Shown here: in pieces, positions 42,300 to 54,774 of the stretch | Layout of the letters: each line of letters starts with the position of its first letter | Position numbering within the stretch: the stretch's first letter is position 1 | From: Amorphophallus konjac | Lineage: Eukaryota > Streptophyta > Magnoliopsida > Alismatales > Araceae | NCBI GenBank assembly: GCA_022559845.1 | Contig: CM040117.1 | Span: 79,124,559 to 79,188,558, forward strand | Direction of reading: 5' to 3' | Length of the DNA stretch: 64,000 nucleotides | Program-made: the position numbers and the translations under genes | The notes under the pieces: generated by a model | Seen by the model: only the letters and a program-made list of their open reading frames with translations | Told to the model about the DNA's origin: nothing | The model's database searches: none

Positions 42300-43757
42300 T
42301 GATGGGAATCAACACCGGGCACTAACATTTTATTTTAGCATTTGTGTCCATTTGTTTACATTTATATCCTTGGCTAATTGGGCTTGCAATTGTAAGGCAT
42401 TATAAGCCAAAGGGTTAGTCATTAGAAATCTTTGGGTTTCTTTGCAAAAAGGCATTTAGGTTTCTATGTAAAATGTCAGTAGGTCCAGCAGGTCCCCGAC
42501 CCTCTTTCCTATTGGTCCACCTAGGATCTAGGGCCCATGTGAGGCTAGTTCAAAGTCCAAGATTGGACTTGGACCAAGGGGGGGCAAGGTGGAAGAAAAT
42601 TCAAACTTGGACCAAGCAAAGTCCAAGATGCTCCCCCCTATACTATTGTTTATTCCTTGTTGTATTTTATTTCATTTGGTCATTTGACCACATAGGGGAT
42701 TAATTATCCTATCCCTAGTTTACCCTTCCTTAACCCTAGATTTAGGGGTAGTTTATGTCTTTTTTCCATTTCTATATAACCCATGTATTTTGTGAATTCC
42801 TTAGAAATTAATGAAGAGAAAATTCCATTTGTTGCACAATTTGCCCAAGGGCACCCTCTCTCCCCCTTGGAGCTGTGATAGCTCTGAATTTTAGAGGTGT
42901 GAAGCCTCTCAATTACCCCCTCTCTGAGTGAGAAGCACAGCACCGCTGCCGCCGCCGCCATCGAGCCGCCATCGGACCACCACCGCCGCCTCGTCGGAGT
43001 TCTGTCCACCCCTGGACAGGACCTTGAAGCCAAAATTCTATCTCCAAATTAGAAGATCTGTTCGAGCTCCAATTTTAAGGGTTTGTTCCTCTTATCATTC
43101 CCCAACCCCAGTTCAAATTTTGTGTCATTTCGTCTTCGTTTAGTATTTTTCCCGTAATTTTAGTTCCACCCCTAACAGTCTGCCCATCAGTAGATCTGCG
43201 GGATAGTGTCCTATTGTCGTATTTTTCCCGCCCCCTTACCCTTCTCTAAAAATTTCCAAAAAAATCATACGTGTTCCTTGCATCCCCTTCTATCCCCCAT
43301 AAAATCTCCAGCTCCCAGATCTACCACCTTCCCATCGGTCAAATTTCATTTTCAGACAGATCTTATTTTGCCCTATGTGTCTGTAATTCCGAGCTAGAAA
43401 TAACTACAACCCACTGTCATTTTCATTTCTAATCCGTCTACTAGATAGATCTGAAATAATTATATGTTGTAGCCCTTTGAGTCCTCTATCCATCGGTACC
43501 CGATTTACCTCGATCTGAAATCAGATTGGGCACAAAAATTCTTTTCGTGGAGGTGCGCATTCCTGCTCCGAGCCAGGCCAGAAAGAAGGTGTTGAGAAAT
43601 AATTCCCAATAATATATCAAAGCTTTGATTCAGCAACCGCCACTTCTGGGAGTCGACAAGGGACGTCCTGCCATCGTCCCAGCCAAACGCCGCCTTCAGA
43701 AGATCCCAGGAGGATGACGTCCCTTTGGAGGCCCTCGTACGCTGTCCTGCTGGCCTG

Positions 43758-43762
43758 CAAAT
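43758..43762. repeat. S1 target site duplication CAAAT
   Basis: CAAAT here and at 53968-53972. Confidence 0.9.
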
Positions 43763-44824
43763 TTTTGGGGTGCTAGGTCGGGATTCAGAGGGGGGGTGAA
43801 TGAAACCTTTTTCTTAAAAAAAACTTGCTCAAATAAAAACTGTAAGTAGACACAAATGCGGAATTGAAAACTAGTGAAGCTCCACAAGATAAGATGAACA
43901 ATGATACTCTTGATCAAACAGTTGAGATGCAAGAATGCACATTCCTAAATAGGCATATGCTATTTACTGAACCCAATCAAACAATCAAATGCAACTTAGA
44001 CGTTCAGATGACTTGAGTGAATTTGACACTCTCCAGAACAATGATCAAGAATTCAAGGTGACTCTCTCAAAACCAGAGTCAAATGTTAGGTGTGCAAACG
44101 AAAAAAAAAACCACTAGATGGGAAATAGAGATCAAGCCAAAGCACACATCTAGCGAATCAGACAAGGCAATTAAACCACGATGGACAGAAGATTTTTAGG
44201 TGGTTCGGTCATCCAGACCTACGTCCACCCCACACTCAAATCAGAGTGTGGATTCCCGCTGATACACAGCTTAACTGCTGGGCCTCACAGCTTGCCAACA
44301 ACTACTGATTCACAGCTTCAACCACTAGGCATTACAGCTTGAGCCAATCGCTGACGAACAGCTCGACAGCTGGGCAATACAGCTCAGCCGACCAAAGGAA
44401 CCGATCCTCTGCAACTACTGAGCGACACAGCTTGCTCTGTTGGCTTACAGCTTGAAACAAAGATATAAGAGAAAAACAAAAGATGGAAGATCACAGCATC
44501 GGAAAGCTGAAATAAATTGCAAATCAGATATAGCTCTCGCAGGAGCTGACTGGCCTGGATTTGATCCAAGGTCTAGTGGAATAGGTCTTCAGGTTGCTTC
44601 AATCTTCTATCCATGATCTCTCTCACTCTTCCTTCCTTTTCTTCTTTCTCAAACTCTTACTGCTACTCCCTCTCCTATTCTTCTCACAAGCTCATTTTCT
44701 CTCAGAATCTTCTGCTCTCTTTTTCTTCTTCTTCAGCTCTGCTCTTATTCTACTCTTCTTCTCTTCTCAGATCTCCACTCAGATGTCTTCGATCCAGCAT
44801 TTTTTTTTGTTCGCCGAAGAAGGG

Positions 44825-44826
<2 letters not shown>

Positions 44827-44870
<44 letters not shown>
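44827..44870 (-). promoter_or_regulatory. AT microsatellite at the S1 TATA position
   Basis: (AT)22 in the 3' LTR; only about 14 nt (52528-52541) in the 5' LTR. Downstream sense sequence (GCTGGATCGAAG) aligns with sequence just after the TATA boxes of S2 and S3, so the repeat occupies the TATA box. Confidence 0.7.
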
Positions 44871-44872
<2 letters not shown>

Positions 44873-45089
44873 TAAGTCGGGGACCCACGGGCTCACACAT
44901 TGGGCGTGTGGAGGGAACACTCCTGCCCAAATGCTTCCAGAAGGCTCTCACTCACGTGTCCAAATCTGGGCACTATAGCTTCCACGTGGCAGTCATCTGT
45001 CAGGGACGGTCCGCCTTAGATCACGTGCCCTTCTTAACAGTCACGAGCAGTTGACCTGTCAGTCTATCAACACATATAATCGTCAAACA

Positions 45090-45960
45090 AGTGTGGAGAT
45101 TGTATAGACTTACTGAGACATCAAGGCAACCGTGCATAGACTCATTATACATATGCACAGACTCAGTTTGGTCTCATAGCAATCTTGTGCACAGACATGA
45201 TCAACATACGAGTAGACATGCACAGACCATGTTGAGACACAAGACAAGAATACACCGACTTATATGCACGCATCAATGAGAATAACACAGACTTGTATGC
45301 AAGCAGCAGTGAGAGAAGCACCGAGTTCAGTTTTGCATACGCAAAGTATGCACCGACTTAGATTCATGTGCAGACAAACACTTCAATGACTTGGTCGCGT
45401 GCAGCCACAGAGATTGCACCGACTTAATGAGACGGTAAACAGATAATGCATCGAGTATGAGAATGCAAGATGACCAATGCACTGACTTAATGTGCGTAAG
45501 ACAATGCGAGACTTGCACAGACTTAGAATGCAGCATACTTCAATCATGCATAGACATTAGACCCATAAACCTCTTATGCACGGACTTACCAAAGAAGTGT
45601 GTACAAACTTTATGTGCACGATGCGAGAGATGCACCGACTTGATGTGCCTAGAGCTCAACATGCACAGACTTAGTCGCGTGCCTTAACGAAGGTTGCACC
45701 GACTTAACTAATGCATAAGCAGACAATGCAACGACTTAATCGAAAGTGCAACACTAAGTTGCACCTACTCAAGACATGCAAATGCTAGGAATGCACTGAC
45801 GTTGAAAACTCCTTAGACTTAAGCTTACACCGACCTAAATCTAGCATTGAGCTTAGTTGATGCAAGCCATAACTAATATGCACTAACTTAAATGCTCTCA
45901 TCAACAAAAGTTGCACAGACTACGTGCGCTACAGTGCATTGCATCGACTTTGAAATGCAA
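45090..45960. repeat. GCACAGACTTA word array in S1 LTR
   Basis: About 20 copies of RCA(C/T)(A/C/T)GACTTA-like words, spaced 20-60 nt, e.g. 45345 GCACCGACTTAG, 45515 GCACAGACTTAG, 45630 GCACCGACTTGA, 45670 GCACAGACTTAG. A matching array lies at 52770-53600 in the other LTR. It is upstream of the TATA position on the sense strand. Confidence 0.8.
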
Positions 45961-46345
45961 GACAGAGATGCCTAGGTCCAGCTGAATGGACACTTGCACA
46001 AAGTTGTGCAACGTGTGTAGTCCAACCATATACATATGAACTGAGACAAGCTCAGACAATATCATGAAATATAAGGTGAGTAGCATACATGCAAAGTCTT
46101 GCTATAGTGAGTCACACAGACTTCACAGATCACCAAACTACTAAGAAATGCACCCTTGGACATGTGCACTGGCCTCATGTGCATACAGAGTTAAGACAAA
46201 TGCATGCTTTAACATCAACACATGACCTTATCAAAGCAACATACAGCAAACAAAATTCTCATCAATTCTCATTTAAGAGATCTCAATGTATATGTATGGT
46301 GACTCATAGTGTATTTGCTATCATCAAAACCATAGGGGCACAACA

Positions 46346-48845
46346 ATCTCCCCCTTTTTGAGGATGGCAACACTATGAGTCACAGATGATATGAATCACA
46401 GATGATGGCAACGCAATGAGTCACACTCTGACTCATGTGAGTCACACTCTGACTCATGTCAAACTATTCTCCCCCTTTGACTTCATCAAAAAGAAAATAG
46501 TTTGAAAATGATTGATTTAGAACCTCCTCTTTTAACTACATCATTAGGTCATAGAAGATCTATGCTCCCCCTAGAGAAATGAATGAAATCAGCAAACGCA
46601 AGGGCAGATAAACAATGCAATATAAATGGTTAGTATTATGCTAAGCACCATGACATCACATGCTCTCTCCCTTTGACAACCAGCTAAAATGGAAGAACAT
46701 TAAGGCACAACCTTCTCCACCATTGATATAGATAAAATGGACTGAAACAGATAGACAGATCAAATAAAAGAAGCCTTCTCCCCCTGAACATGTGATACCA
46801 ATTGTTATGAAACCAATTATCATGAAATAAGATAATTCAAGCAAAGGATACCATATCAGAGGTAAGTCTGATACCAAGAGTGGATAAAGATGTGGATTGG
46901 ATTGTCAATGAAAAGATGAGACAGAAAGATTTTCAATAGGGTACCAAATTCATAAATCTTGATAAGCGAATTTCAGACTCTTCTATTATAAGAGATTATG
47001 AATGAGTCTAAACTTACCAGCATGATTTAAGAATGATGTATACAGAGTTAATCACGAAAAATCAATACTCATATCTGAAACACTTTTTAATAGAAATGAA
47101 CCAAATGCACATATGACATTCTTATTTAACCTCCTTCTATCTTGCTCATTTAACTTCAATGACTCCTTTGAAAGTTATACTAGGTAGTATTGAGATTAAA
47201 CAAATATGTGTGTATCTGAATTGTCTTTGATTACACTTATTTTTTAGAATTTTTCTTTTGATCAGCACTTATTTTTCTTGAGCAAGTTTGGTTAAATCAA
47301 CACCTTTTTACATGAGGTACAACACGTCTTAGGTGAAGTGACCCAGTTACTCAGTGTGATAGCCTTATTACTTCTCAATAAGAGAACAGAGTTAGCAATT
47401 AGGAGTGTCTTTTTACATGAGGAGACACCTTAATCAGAGGCCAGAATCCCCAGTTACTCAACACTACTATGCCATTGCTCTGCCAGATGTTTAATCATTT
47501 TTATGGCAGAGATAACTATGGCACTTCATGAGTTTGGTTTGTTCTATTTCTTTAATAGAGAACCCAATTTCTCTGTGACCAAAGTCATTGCTCTTGCTTT
47601 ATTTTCTTTCAAATATTTTCAGATTTTTCAGGCAATGCACAGAACACTGAAATGTTTAAGAACAATACTTTCTACACGTATCTTAACCAAAGAAAGTCAT
47701 GTTTATAAGATTTCAGATTTCAGAAGGTTTTGCATGAAGTTACATGAGACAATTTGTTAAGATCTATTAAACATAATGATTCAGACATTTTCAAGACTTT
47801 TAAATCAAAACTTAATGAATACATTAGACTTAAATCAATTTGATTCATCAGACATTCTTAAATTAGTATAATCGAAGATTCTTCTTTTCGAAATATGTCA
47901 GATTTGTGATTAGGGTACACAGATTGAAATCTTCCCTTATTCAGATGAATCAACATTGACATTGTAGCAAATCAATGGAGGCAATAAGAAACTTTTATTG
48001 AGAGAGCAGCAGATGACAACAATGATGTAGCAAGAGGTGAGCATTAAAGCAATGCAGTTCAGAAACCAGTATTAAAGATTGGAATTCAGTCAGATCAGCT
48101 TGACAAGTTTGACAAGGAAGTATTCAAGCAAAGCTCTCCTTCAGCAATTTAAGGAGTAGCAGACATAGAATTTAGCTTCAAAACAGTTAAAAGTTCAGCT
48201 GATTAAAATGCAATCACCAATGAACAAGAATAGGAGAGTGATTTAAGTGACTAGACAAGAAGGGTTCAGATTGAAAAAGACTAATGAGTCTAAAATGCTC
48301 CCCCCTGTTTAGATGCAATGAGGCATTTATTTTTGGATTTTTCAAATTTGATGATATCCAATACACTACACTACATGTATGCATATGTAGTGACAGTCAT
48401 GACCAAATTGTGCATCTACTCCCCCTGATTAAATGCAATGAATGAAGTTTCTAAATACAATATGTGCAATACTCAACATGCAGGGAGTTTAACCAATCAT
48501 GCATCATGACATTGATATGCAATGCATTCAGAAACAAACTATGACTATTTCCAGGTGCATTTCAAGCTTTCAAGGAGATTCAATTCACCAATGCACAAGA
48601 GACTTGACATGATGTGCAGACATTTAAAGCAAACAAATTCAGACGATAGAATTTAAATAGAATTTTTGAACTGACCTGAAAAGCGTAATCATGGGGTTTT
48701 CATTCTTGAGTGCCTTGGTTTATTACCCCTTATTTCTCTCCAAGGCGCACCTGCAACAGCTGGGTTATTTTGATCCAGCAGGAACCCAAGTAGCCTTGGG
48801 TCCTGTATTACTCCCTGTAGGTGTTCTAAATAGTTTCTTAGCTAG
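46346..48845 (-). other. S1 3' internal noncoding region with repeated PPTs
   Basis: No coding sequence recognised. On the sense strand purine tracts of the AAAGGGGGAG type recur: complement of 46346-46358 (next to the LTR), about 46464, 46565, 46660, 46780, 48295 and 48416. Repeated polypurine tracts upstream of the 3' LTR are known in Sireviruses. Imperfect GAGTCACA...CTGACTCATG words at 46375-46460. Confidence 0.65.
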
Positions 48846-51268
48846 TTAGTCATCAAATTTCATCAGAGAACAATCAGCCATAGAGTGTCTGAATTTTCCA
48901 CAATATCTACATGAGATGACAAACTTTTTGTTCTTATTATGCACATCAATATAAGCATGAAGTTTATGTGCATGAGCATGAAGATTTTTGTTGTTTGCAT
49001 GACCATTTTGTCTCTTATTGTTAGTTAGCCAACAATTTGTAGATTTATGTCCTGGCTTTCTACAATTGAAACATGAAGAATTCATTCTTTTAGAGTTCCT
49101 ATCAAACACATGTCTTTTTACAGGAAATTTAACATATTTGGAGTTAATTGAATTTCTCTGAGCATGCCAACAGTCCTTGACTATATGGCTATGCTTCCCA
49201 CACTAAAAGCACCTGATGTGCTTACTACTGAAACCAATTTTACCCTAATAAGACCCTGACCAGCATTCAATAGCCTTGTGACCAGGCTTGTTACACTTAA
49301 AACATATGATGTGTTGATTTGAACCAGATTTGTTTCTATTCAGGCCATGATGATTTATAGAGAACTTCGCATGCATCATATCATCTTGTTTCATGACAAA
49401 GCATTCATCATGAAATGACCATTTCTACCACAATAATGGCATGAAGCATCAGATTTCCTAGTAGCATGGTTTCTATTGGATGAAGTCTTAGCATTCATTA
49501 TTCTAAAATTCTGATTTTCCTTTTTATGTGCATGTTTGTGCGTGTTTATGTTGTTTACAGAATGCACACTTTTGATGTTAATTTGAGTAGGCTTCTTCTG
49601 CAGGTGGTCAACCTTTTTAATCCTTTTAGTTGGTTTCTGACTTTTCTGAGCATTTTGCTTTTGACTCCTTTGAGCAGTGAACTGAAACACAGGTGGGTTC
49701 AGTGAGCTGAGAGAACCAACACTAGAAATAAAGGTTGTTTGTGTTTTATTTTCAAAGCTCTTTTTCTTTGCAGGGTTATAGCCCAACCCTTATTTCTGAA
49801 AATTTATCTTGACACCTAGCAACTTATCCAAGTTTTCTTGACCACTTACAAAATTTGACAGAGTTTTTCAAATCATGAATTTCATTTTCTAGAGATGCAA
49901 TATATATCTCATAACTAGCAATCTCTTGTTCGCTGCAATTAACACATTCACTCAGCACCTTGTTTATAATTTTATATTTCTCAACATCTTGTTCTAGATT
50001 GCTCAATTTTTCAGATTTTTCAATGCTGATAGATTTTTCTTTTTCTAATGTGAGAAGCTTTTCAGACATAGCAGTGTTTAACAGTTTTAATTTTTTAATT
50101 TCAGCTTTCAATTCAATATTTTTCTCCTCAAGCTTATCAGATTGAATTTCCTTATTAGCAGATCTTTCTTTCTCGATAGCCAGAAGCCTCCCTGAAATAA
50201 CAACATTTAGGACTATGAGTTTCTTGTTTTGTTCTTTCAGATCTTTATTTTCTTTTACCAGCTTCTCAATTTCTTCATCGTATTTTTCACTACTGGATAT
50301 CAAGTCCAGTCTTTCAATCAATTTCTTCTCTCTTTGTTCAAATTCAAGTTTCTCATTCAACAACTCTTTGTTTTCTTCTTTAAGAGAGGTAATCAACTTC
50401 CTCTGCCATTCATTTTCAAGGTAGAGATCTTCATTACGTTCCGTTAGGAAAGGACATTTATTGCAAGTTGACTCTATAGAACAGACATTTGAAGGTTTCT
50501 CCTTGAGTTTATTTATCTTAGTTTCACATTCTTCATTGTTCTTCTGAAGTTCAGCATTCTCAAGTTTCAATTTGTCTACTTCTGAATTGATCTTATTCAG
50601 CTCTTGCAATTTCATTAGAAGCTCATCATTTTTAATATCCAGCTGATCTTCCAGTTTAGAAATCTTATCAGCAAATTCCTTGTTTTCATTTTTCAGCAAG
50701 GACACTTGTTCTTTATGCGTAATAATATCACATAGACAAGCATCGTACGAATGTTTTAGATTCAGGTAATTTTCACAAGATGAGATAGTACTATTCTGAT
50801 CAATTTTTTTTTCAGCCTTTTATTTTGTTTTTTCAACTGTTCGTAAGAATCAAGCAATTCATTGTATGCTCCAATCCAATCATCCACATTATAATTGTCA
50901 AATTCAGAAGGTACCTCATCATCTTCTTCTTCTTTACCTTCTTGCTGTCCATCATTGTCAACCATTAGACATGTGTTGTAATTCCTGGGAAGCTTCAGTT
51001 TCTCTAATATCTCCTTGGTAGACCTAAAGGAAGAAACAAATGATATTAGAGCTCTGTCAAGTGATGCTTTCATTAAATCTAATGCTCTAGAGTTGACAGA
51101 GTCTTTCAATCTATCCTTATCATCCCATTTAGATTTATCTCTAGATAATTTATGAGGACTGTGAACTATTACATTCCAAAGGTCAGGATCTATTGATCTT
51201 ACATACCGATGCAAGTTCTCCAGCCATAGATCTAAATCATTACCTCTGAAGATCGGAGGATGAGCCAT
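48846..51268 (-). pseudogene. S1 gag (Sirevirus type), frame-broken
   Basis: Starts at the complement of 51266-51268 (MAHPPIFRGNDLDLWLENL). The N-terminal part resembles copia gag (DUF4219/UBN2 type: SIDPDLWNVIVHSP ... STKEILEKLKL, about 50980-51260). From about 50710 to 49830 comes a long Lys/Glu/Leu-rich coiled coil. The C-terminal part has about five CCHC-type knuckles: CHYCGRNGHF (near 49430, last Cys lost by a frame change), CFKCNKPGHKAIEC (near 49270), CF-stop-CGKHSHIVKDC (near 49180), CFNCRKPGHKSTNC (near 49050) and CRYCGKFRHSMADC (near 48880). The frame then reads GPKATWVPAG, the usual gag-pol border, and protease/integrase/RT are absent. At least three frame breaks. Knuckles would bind RNA; the coiled coil is a Sirevirus hallmark. 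Confidence 0.82.
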
Positions 51269-51450
51269 GGAAAAGTGACTGACCAAGTATAGATCTAAAG
51301 GCAATGTATGAGAAATGCACCGAAGTTGAGTAGCAGCAAAGCACGAAACCAAATCAGCAAAACAAAGCACCAAACACAAAGAGACAAGACCCTCTCAGAA
51401 ATGCACCAAGGATCTGCTGCGGATCATTGGATCCGATAGCACAGCAACCT

Positions 51451-51462
51451 GCTCTGATACCA
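51451..51462 (-). other. S1 primer binding site
   Basis: Minus-strand TGGTATCAGAGC, 2 nt from the LTR; initiator-Met type, as usual in Ty1/copia. Confidence 0.88.
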
Positions 51463-51464
51463 CT

Positions 51465-53967
51465 TGTTGGGGTGCTAGGCCAGGATTCAGGGGGGGGGGG
51501 GGTAAATGAAACCTTTTTTTTTTAAACTTGCCCAAATAAAAACTGTAACTAGACACAAATGCGGAATTGAAAACTAGTCAAGCTCCACAAGATAAGATGA
51601 ACAATGATACTCTTGATCAAACAGTTGGGATGCAAGAATGCACATTCCTAAACAGACCTATGCTATTGACTGAACCCAATCAAATAATCAAATGCAACTT
51701 AGACGTTCAGATGACTTGAGTGAATTTGACACTCTCCAGAATAATGATCAAGAATTCAAGGTGACCCTCTCAAAACCAGAGTCAAATGTTTGGTGTGCAA
51801 ACCAAAAAAAAACCACTAGATGGGAAATAGAGATCGAGCCTAGGCATACATCTAGCGAATCAGACAAGGCAATCAAACCACGATCGACAGAAGATTTTTA
51901 GGTGGTTCAATCATCCAGACCTATGTCCACCCCACACTCAAACCAGAGTATGGATTCCCGCTGATACACAGCTTAACTGCTGGGCCTCATAGCTTGCCAA
52001 CAACTGCTGATTCACAACTTCAAACACTGGGCATTACAGCTTGAGCCAACCGCTGATGAATAGCTCGACAGCTGGGCAACACAGCTTAGCCGACCAGAGG
52101 AACCAATCCTCTGCAACCGCTGAGCTACATAGCTTGCTCTGCTGACTTACAACTTGAAAAAAAGATATAAGAGAAAAATAAAAGATGGAAGATCACAGCA
52201 CCGGAAAGCTGAAATAAATTACAAATCAGATATAGCTCTCGCAGGAGCTGACTGGCCTGGATTTGATCCAAGGTCCAGTGGAATAGGTCTTCAGGTTGCT
52301 TCAATCTTCTCTCCACGATCTCTCTCACTCTTCCTTCCGTTTCTTCTTTCTCAAACTCTTACTGCTACTCCCTCTCCTATTCTTCTCACAAGCCCATTTT
52401 CTCTGAGAATCTTCTGCTATGTTTTTCATCTTCTTCATCTCTGCTCTTGTTCTACTCTTCTTCTCTTCTCAGATCTCCACTCGGATGTCTTCGATTCAGC
52501 ATTTTTTTTGTTCGCAGAAGAAGGGTCATATATATATATATCTTCAGTCAGGCACCCACGGGCTCACGCATTGGGCATGTGGAGGGAACACTCCCGCCCA
52601 AATGCTTCTAGAAGGCTCTCACCCACGTGTCCAAATCTGGGCACTGTAGCTTCCACGTGGCAGTCATCTGTCAGGGACGGTCTGCCTAGGATCACGTGCC
52701 CTTCTTAACAGTCACGAGCAGTTGACCTGTCATTCTGTCAAGACATATAATCATCAGACAAGTGTGGAGATTGTATAGACTTGGTGAGACATCAAGGTAA
52801 CCGTGCATAGACTCAATATACATATGCACGGACTCAGTTTGGTCTCATAGCAATCTTGTGCACGGACATGATCAACATACGAGCAGACCATGTTGAGACA
52901 CAAGACAATAATACACCGACTTATACGCACGCATCAATGAGAATAACATAGACTTATATGCATGCAGCAGTGAGAGAAGCACTGAGTTCAGTTTTGCATA
53001 CGCAAAGTATGCACCGACTTAGATTCATGCGCAGATAAACACTTCAATGACTTGGTCGCGTGCAGCCACAGAGATTGCACCGACTTAATGAGACGGTAAA
53101 CAAATAATGCATCGAGTATGAGAATGCAAGACGACTAATGCACCGACTTAATGTGCATAATACAATGCGAGACTTGCACAGACTTAGAATGCTGCGTACT
53201 TCAATCATGCACAGACATTAGACCCATAAACCTCTTATGCACGGACTTACCAAAGAAGTGTGCACAAAATTTATGTGCACGATGCGAGAGATGCACCGAC
53301 TTTATGTGCCTAGAGCTCAACATGCACATAACTAATGAATAAGCAGACAATGCAACGACTTAATCGAAAGTGCAACACTAAGTTGCACTTTCTCAAAACA
53401 TGCAAATGCTAGGAATGCACTGACGTTGAAAACTCCTTAGACTTAAGCTTGCATCGACCTAGAGCTAGCATCGATCTTAGTTGATGCAAGTCATAACTAA
53501 TATGCACTGACTTAAATGCTCTCATCAACAAAAGTTGCACAGACTACGTGCGCTACAGTCCATTGCATCGACTTTGAAATGCAAGACAGAGATGCCTAAG
53601 TCTAGCTGAATGGACACTTGTACAGAGTTGTGCAACGTGTGTAGTCTAACCATATACATATGAACTGAGACAAGCTCAGACAATATCATGAAATATAAGG
53701 TGAGTAGCGTACATGCAAAGTCTTGCTATAGTGAGTCACACAGACTTCACAGATCACCAGACTACTAAGAGATGCACCCTTGGACATGTGCACTGGCCTC
53801 ATATGCATACAGAGTTAAGACAAATGCATGCTTTAACATCAACACATGACCTTATCAAAGCAACACACAGCAAAAAAAATTCTCATCAATTCTCATTTAA
53901 GAGGTATCAATGTATATGTATGGTGACTCAGTGTATTTGCTATCATCAAAACCACAGGGGCACAACA
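51465..53967 (-). repeat. S1 5' LTR (2503 bp)
   Basis: Left edge TGTTGGGGTGCTAGG, right edge GGGGCACAACA, next to target duplication CAAAT. Confidence 0.9.
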
Positions 53968-54182
53968 CAAATCGCAAATCCGGACTTGTTATCTTCAACC
54001 GCCCGGAACCCCTCCAACGTGCTGCCCTTCAACCCAGAATCGGCACTATCAGACCGCTGTTGTGGCCTGTTATCTCCCAACGCGGAGTGCGCCTTAAAAT
54101 CACTTCTGTAATTATTAACATTTTTTTAATTATTAACATTTACTGTACCGGGAGTCACCGTTCTTGGCCGGGGTTGTCTTCC

Positions 54183-54206
54183 CCACGCCCAGTAGCGTGG
54201 AGGTAT
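54183..54206 (+). other. NA3 LTR hairpin plus splice-donor-like site
   Basis: CCACGC/GCGTGG with loop CCAGTA (54183-54200), then AG/GTATCG. Same stem as C1. Confidence 0.6.
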
Positions 54207-54472
54207 CGTTTCTGCTCCCCTCTTGGCATTTTACTTTACTCGTATATATTTGTATGCCGCTGGAAGTGATAGGTTAACTAGCTTGATTCAATTTAGTCAC
54301 CGCTGTGAGAGCGAGTGAGTGTAAGCTGTCCCGTGACTCAATCTGAGCATGCGGAAAAGTCGATACCCTCGACTCATTGCTAGTTTATCAATGGCACAGA
54401 TCCACACGTTTCCCTCTCTTAGGGACGTCCACGAGCTAGAGTCCCAGGTTCGCGTCCCATCCCGCATCAAAT

Positions 54473-54484
54473 TGGTATCAGATC
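54473..54484 (+). other. NA3 primer binding site
   Basis: TGGTATCAGATC, one base from the Met-tRNA complement, 3 nt after the LTR. Confidence 0.8.
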
Positions 54485-54774
54485 CAAGTTGAGTCTAGGG
54501 TAGTCGGTTAGTTGGTCCAAAGTTTGCATTTTCATTCCTCTACCCGGTATATCAAAAGGTGTTCCTGGAACGATAGGTTACACCTATTGGGAAGGTAGCA
54601 CACTTGCGTGAGTTCGGTCTTCGAATCATACCTCCGCCCCGTACCGGATATTGGTTGAGTCTAGGTTCATAGTCGAGTCTGCATTCCAACTTTGCATTGT
54701 CGTTTAGGGTCGTGTCTAGTCGGTTTGTCTTGCACAAAGTGTCGGCATGGCCATCCTATAGTTCCCCGTGTCCC

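Larger units (their letters stand above)
43763..46345 (-). repeat. S1 3' LTR (2583 bp)
   Basis: Left edge TTTTGGGGTGC (TG mutated to TT), right edge GGGGCACAACA. Confidence 0.88.
43763..53967 (-). mobile_element. Gag-only Sirevirus-type Ty1/copia element S1
   Basis: Complete minus-strand element in the NA3 LTR, with target duplication CAAAT (43758-43762 and 53968-53972). LTRs 43763-46345 and 51465-53967; internal 5.1 kb with gag but no pol. Sirevirus-type signs: long gag with coiled coil and several zinc knuckles, repeated polypurine tracts before the 3' LTR, an LTR end rich in C (sense strand), and short-word arrays in U3. Confidence 0.88.
42300..54469 (+). repeat. NA3 5' LTR (split by S1)
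   Basis: TGATGGGAATCAACACC ... CCCGCATCA, about 1960 bp without S1. TATA at 42772-42780. The 3' part (54000-54470) closely parallels the C1 LTR (GCCTGTTATCTCCC, the hairpin, then CATTTTACTTTACTCGTAT). Confidence 0.88.

Noticed and set aside
47503..47760. 85-codon plus-strand frame as a gene in S1
   Set aside because: AT-rich noncoding 3' region of S1, antisense to the element, no recognisable motif.
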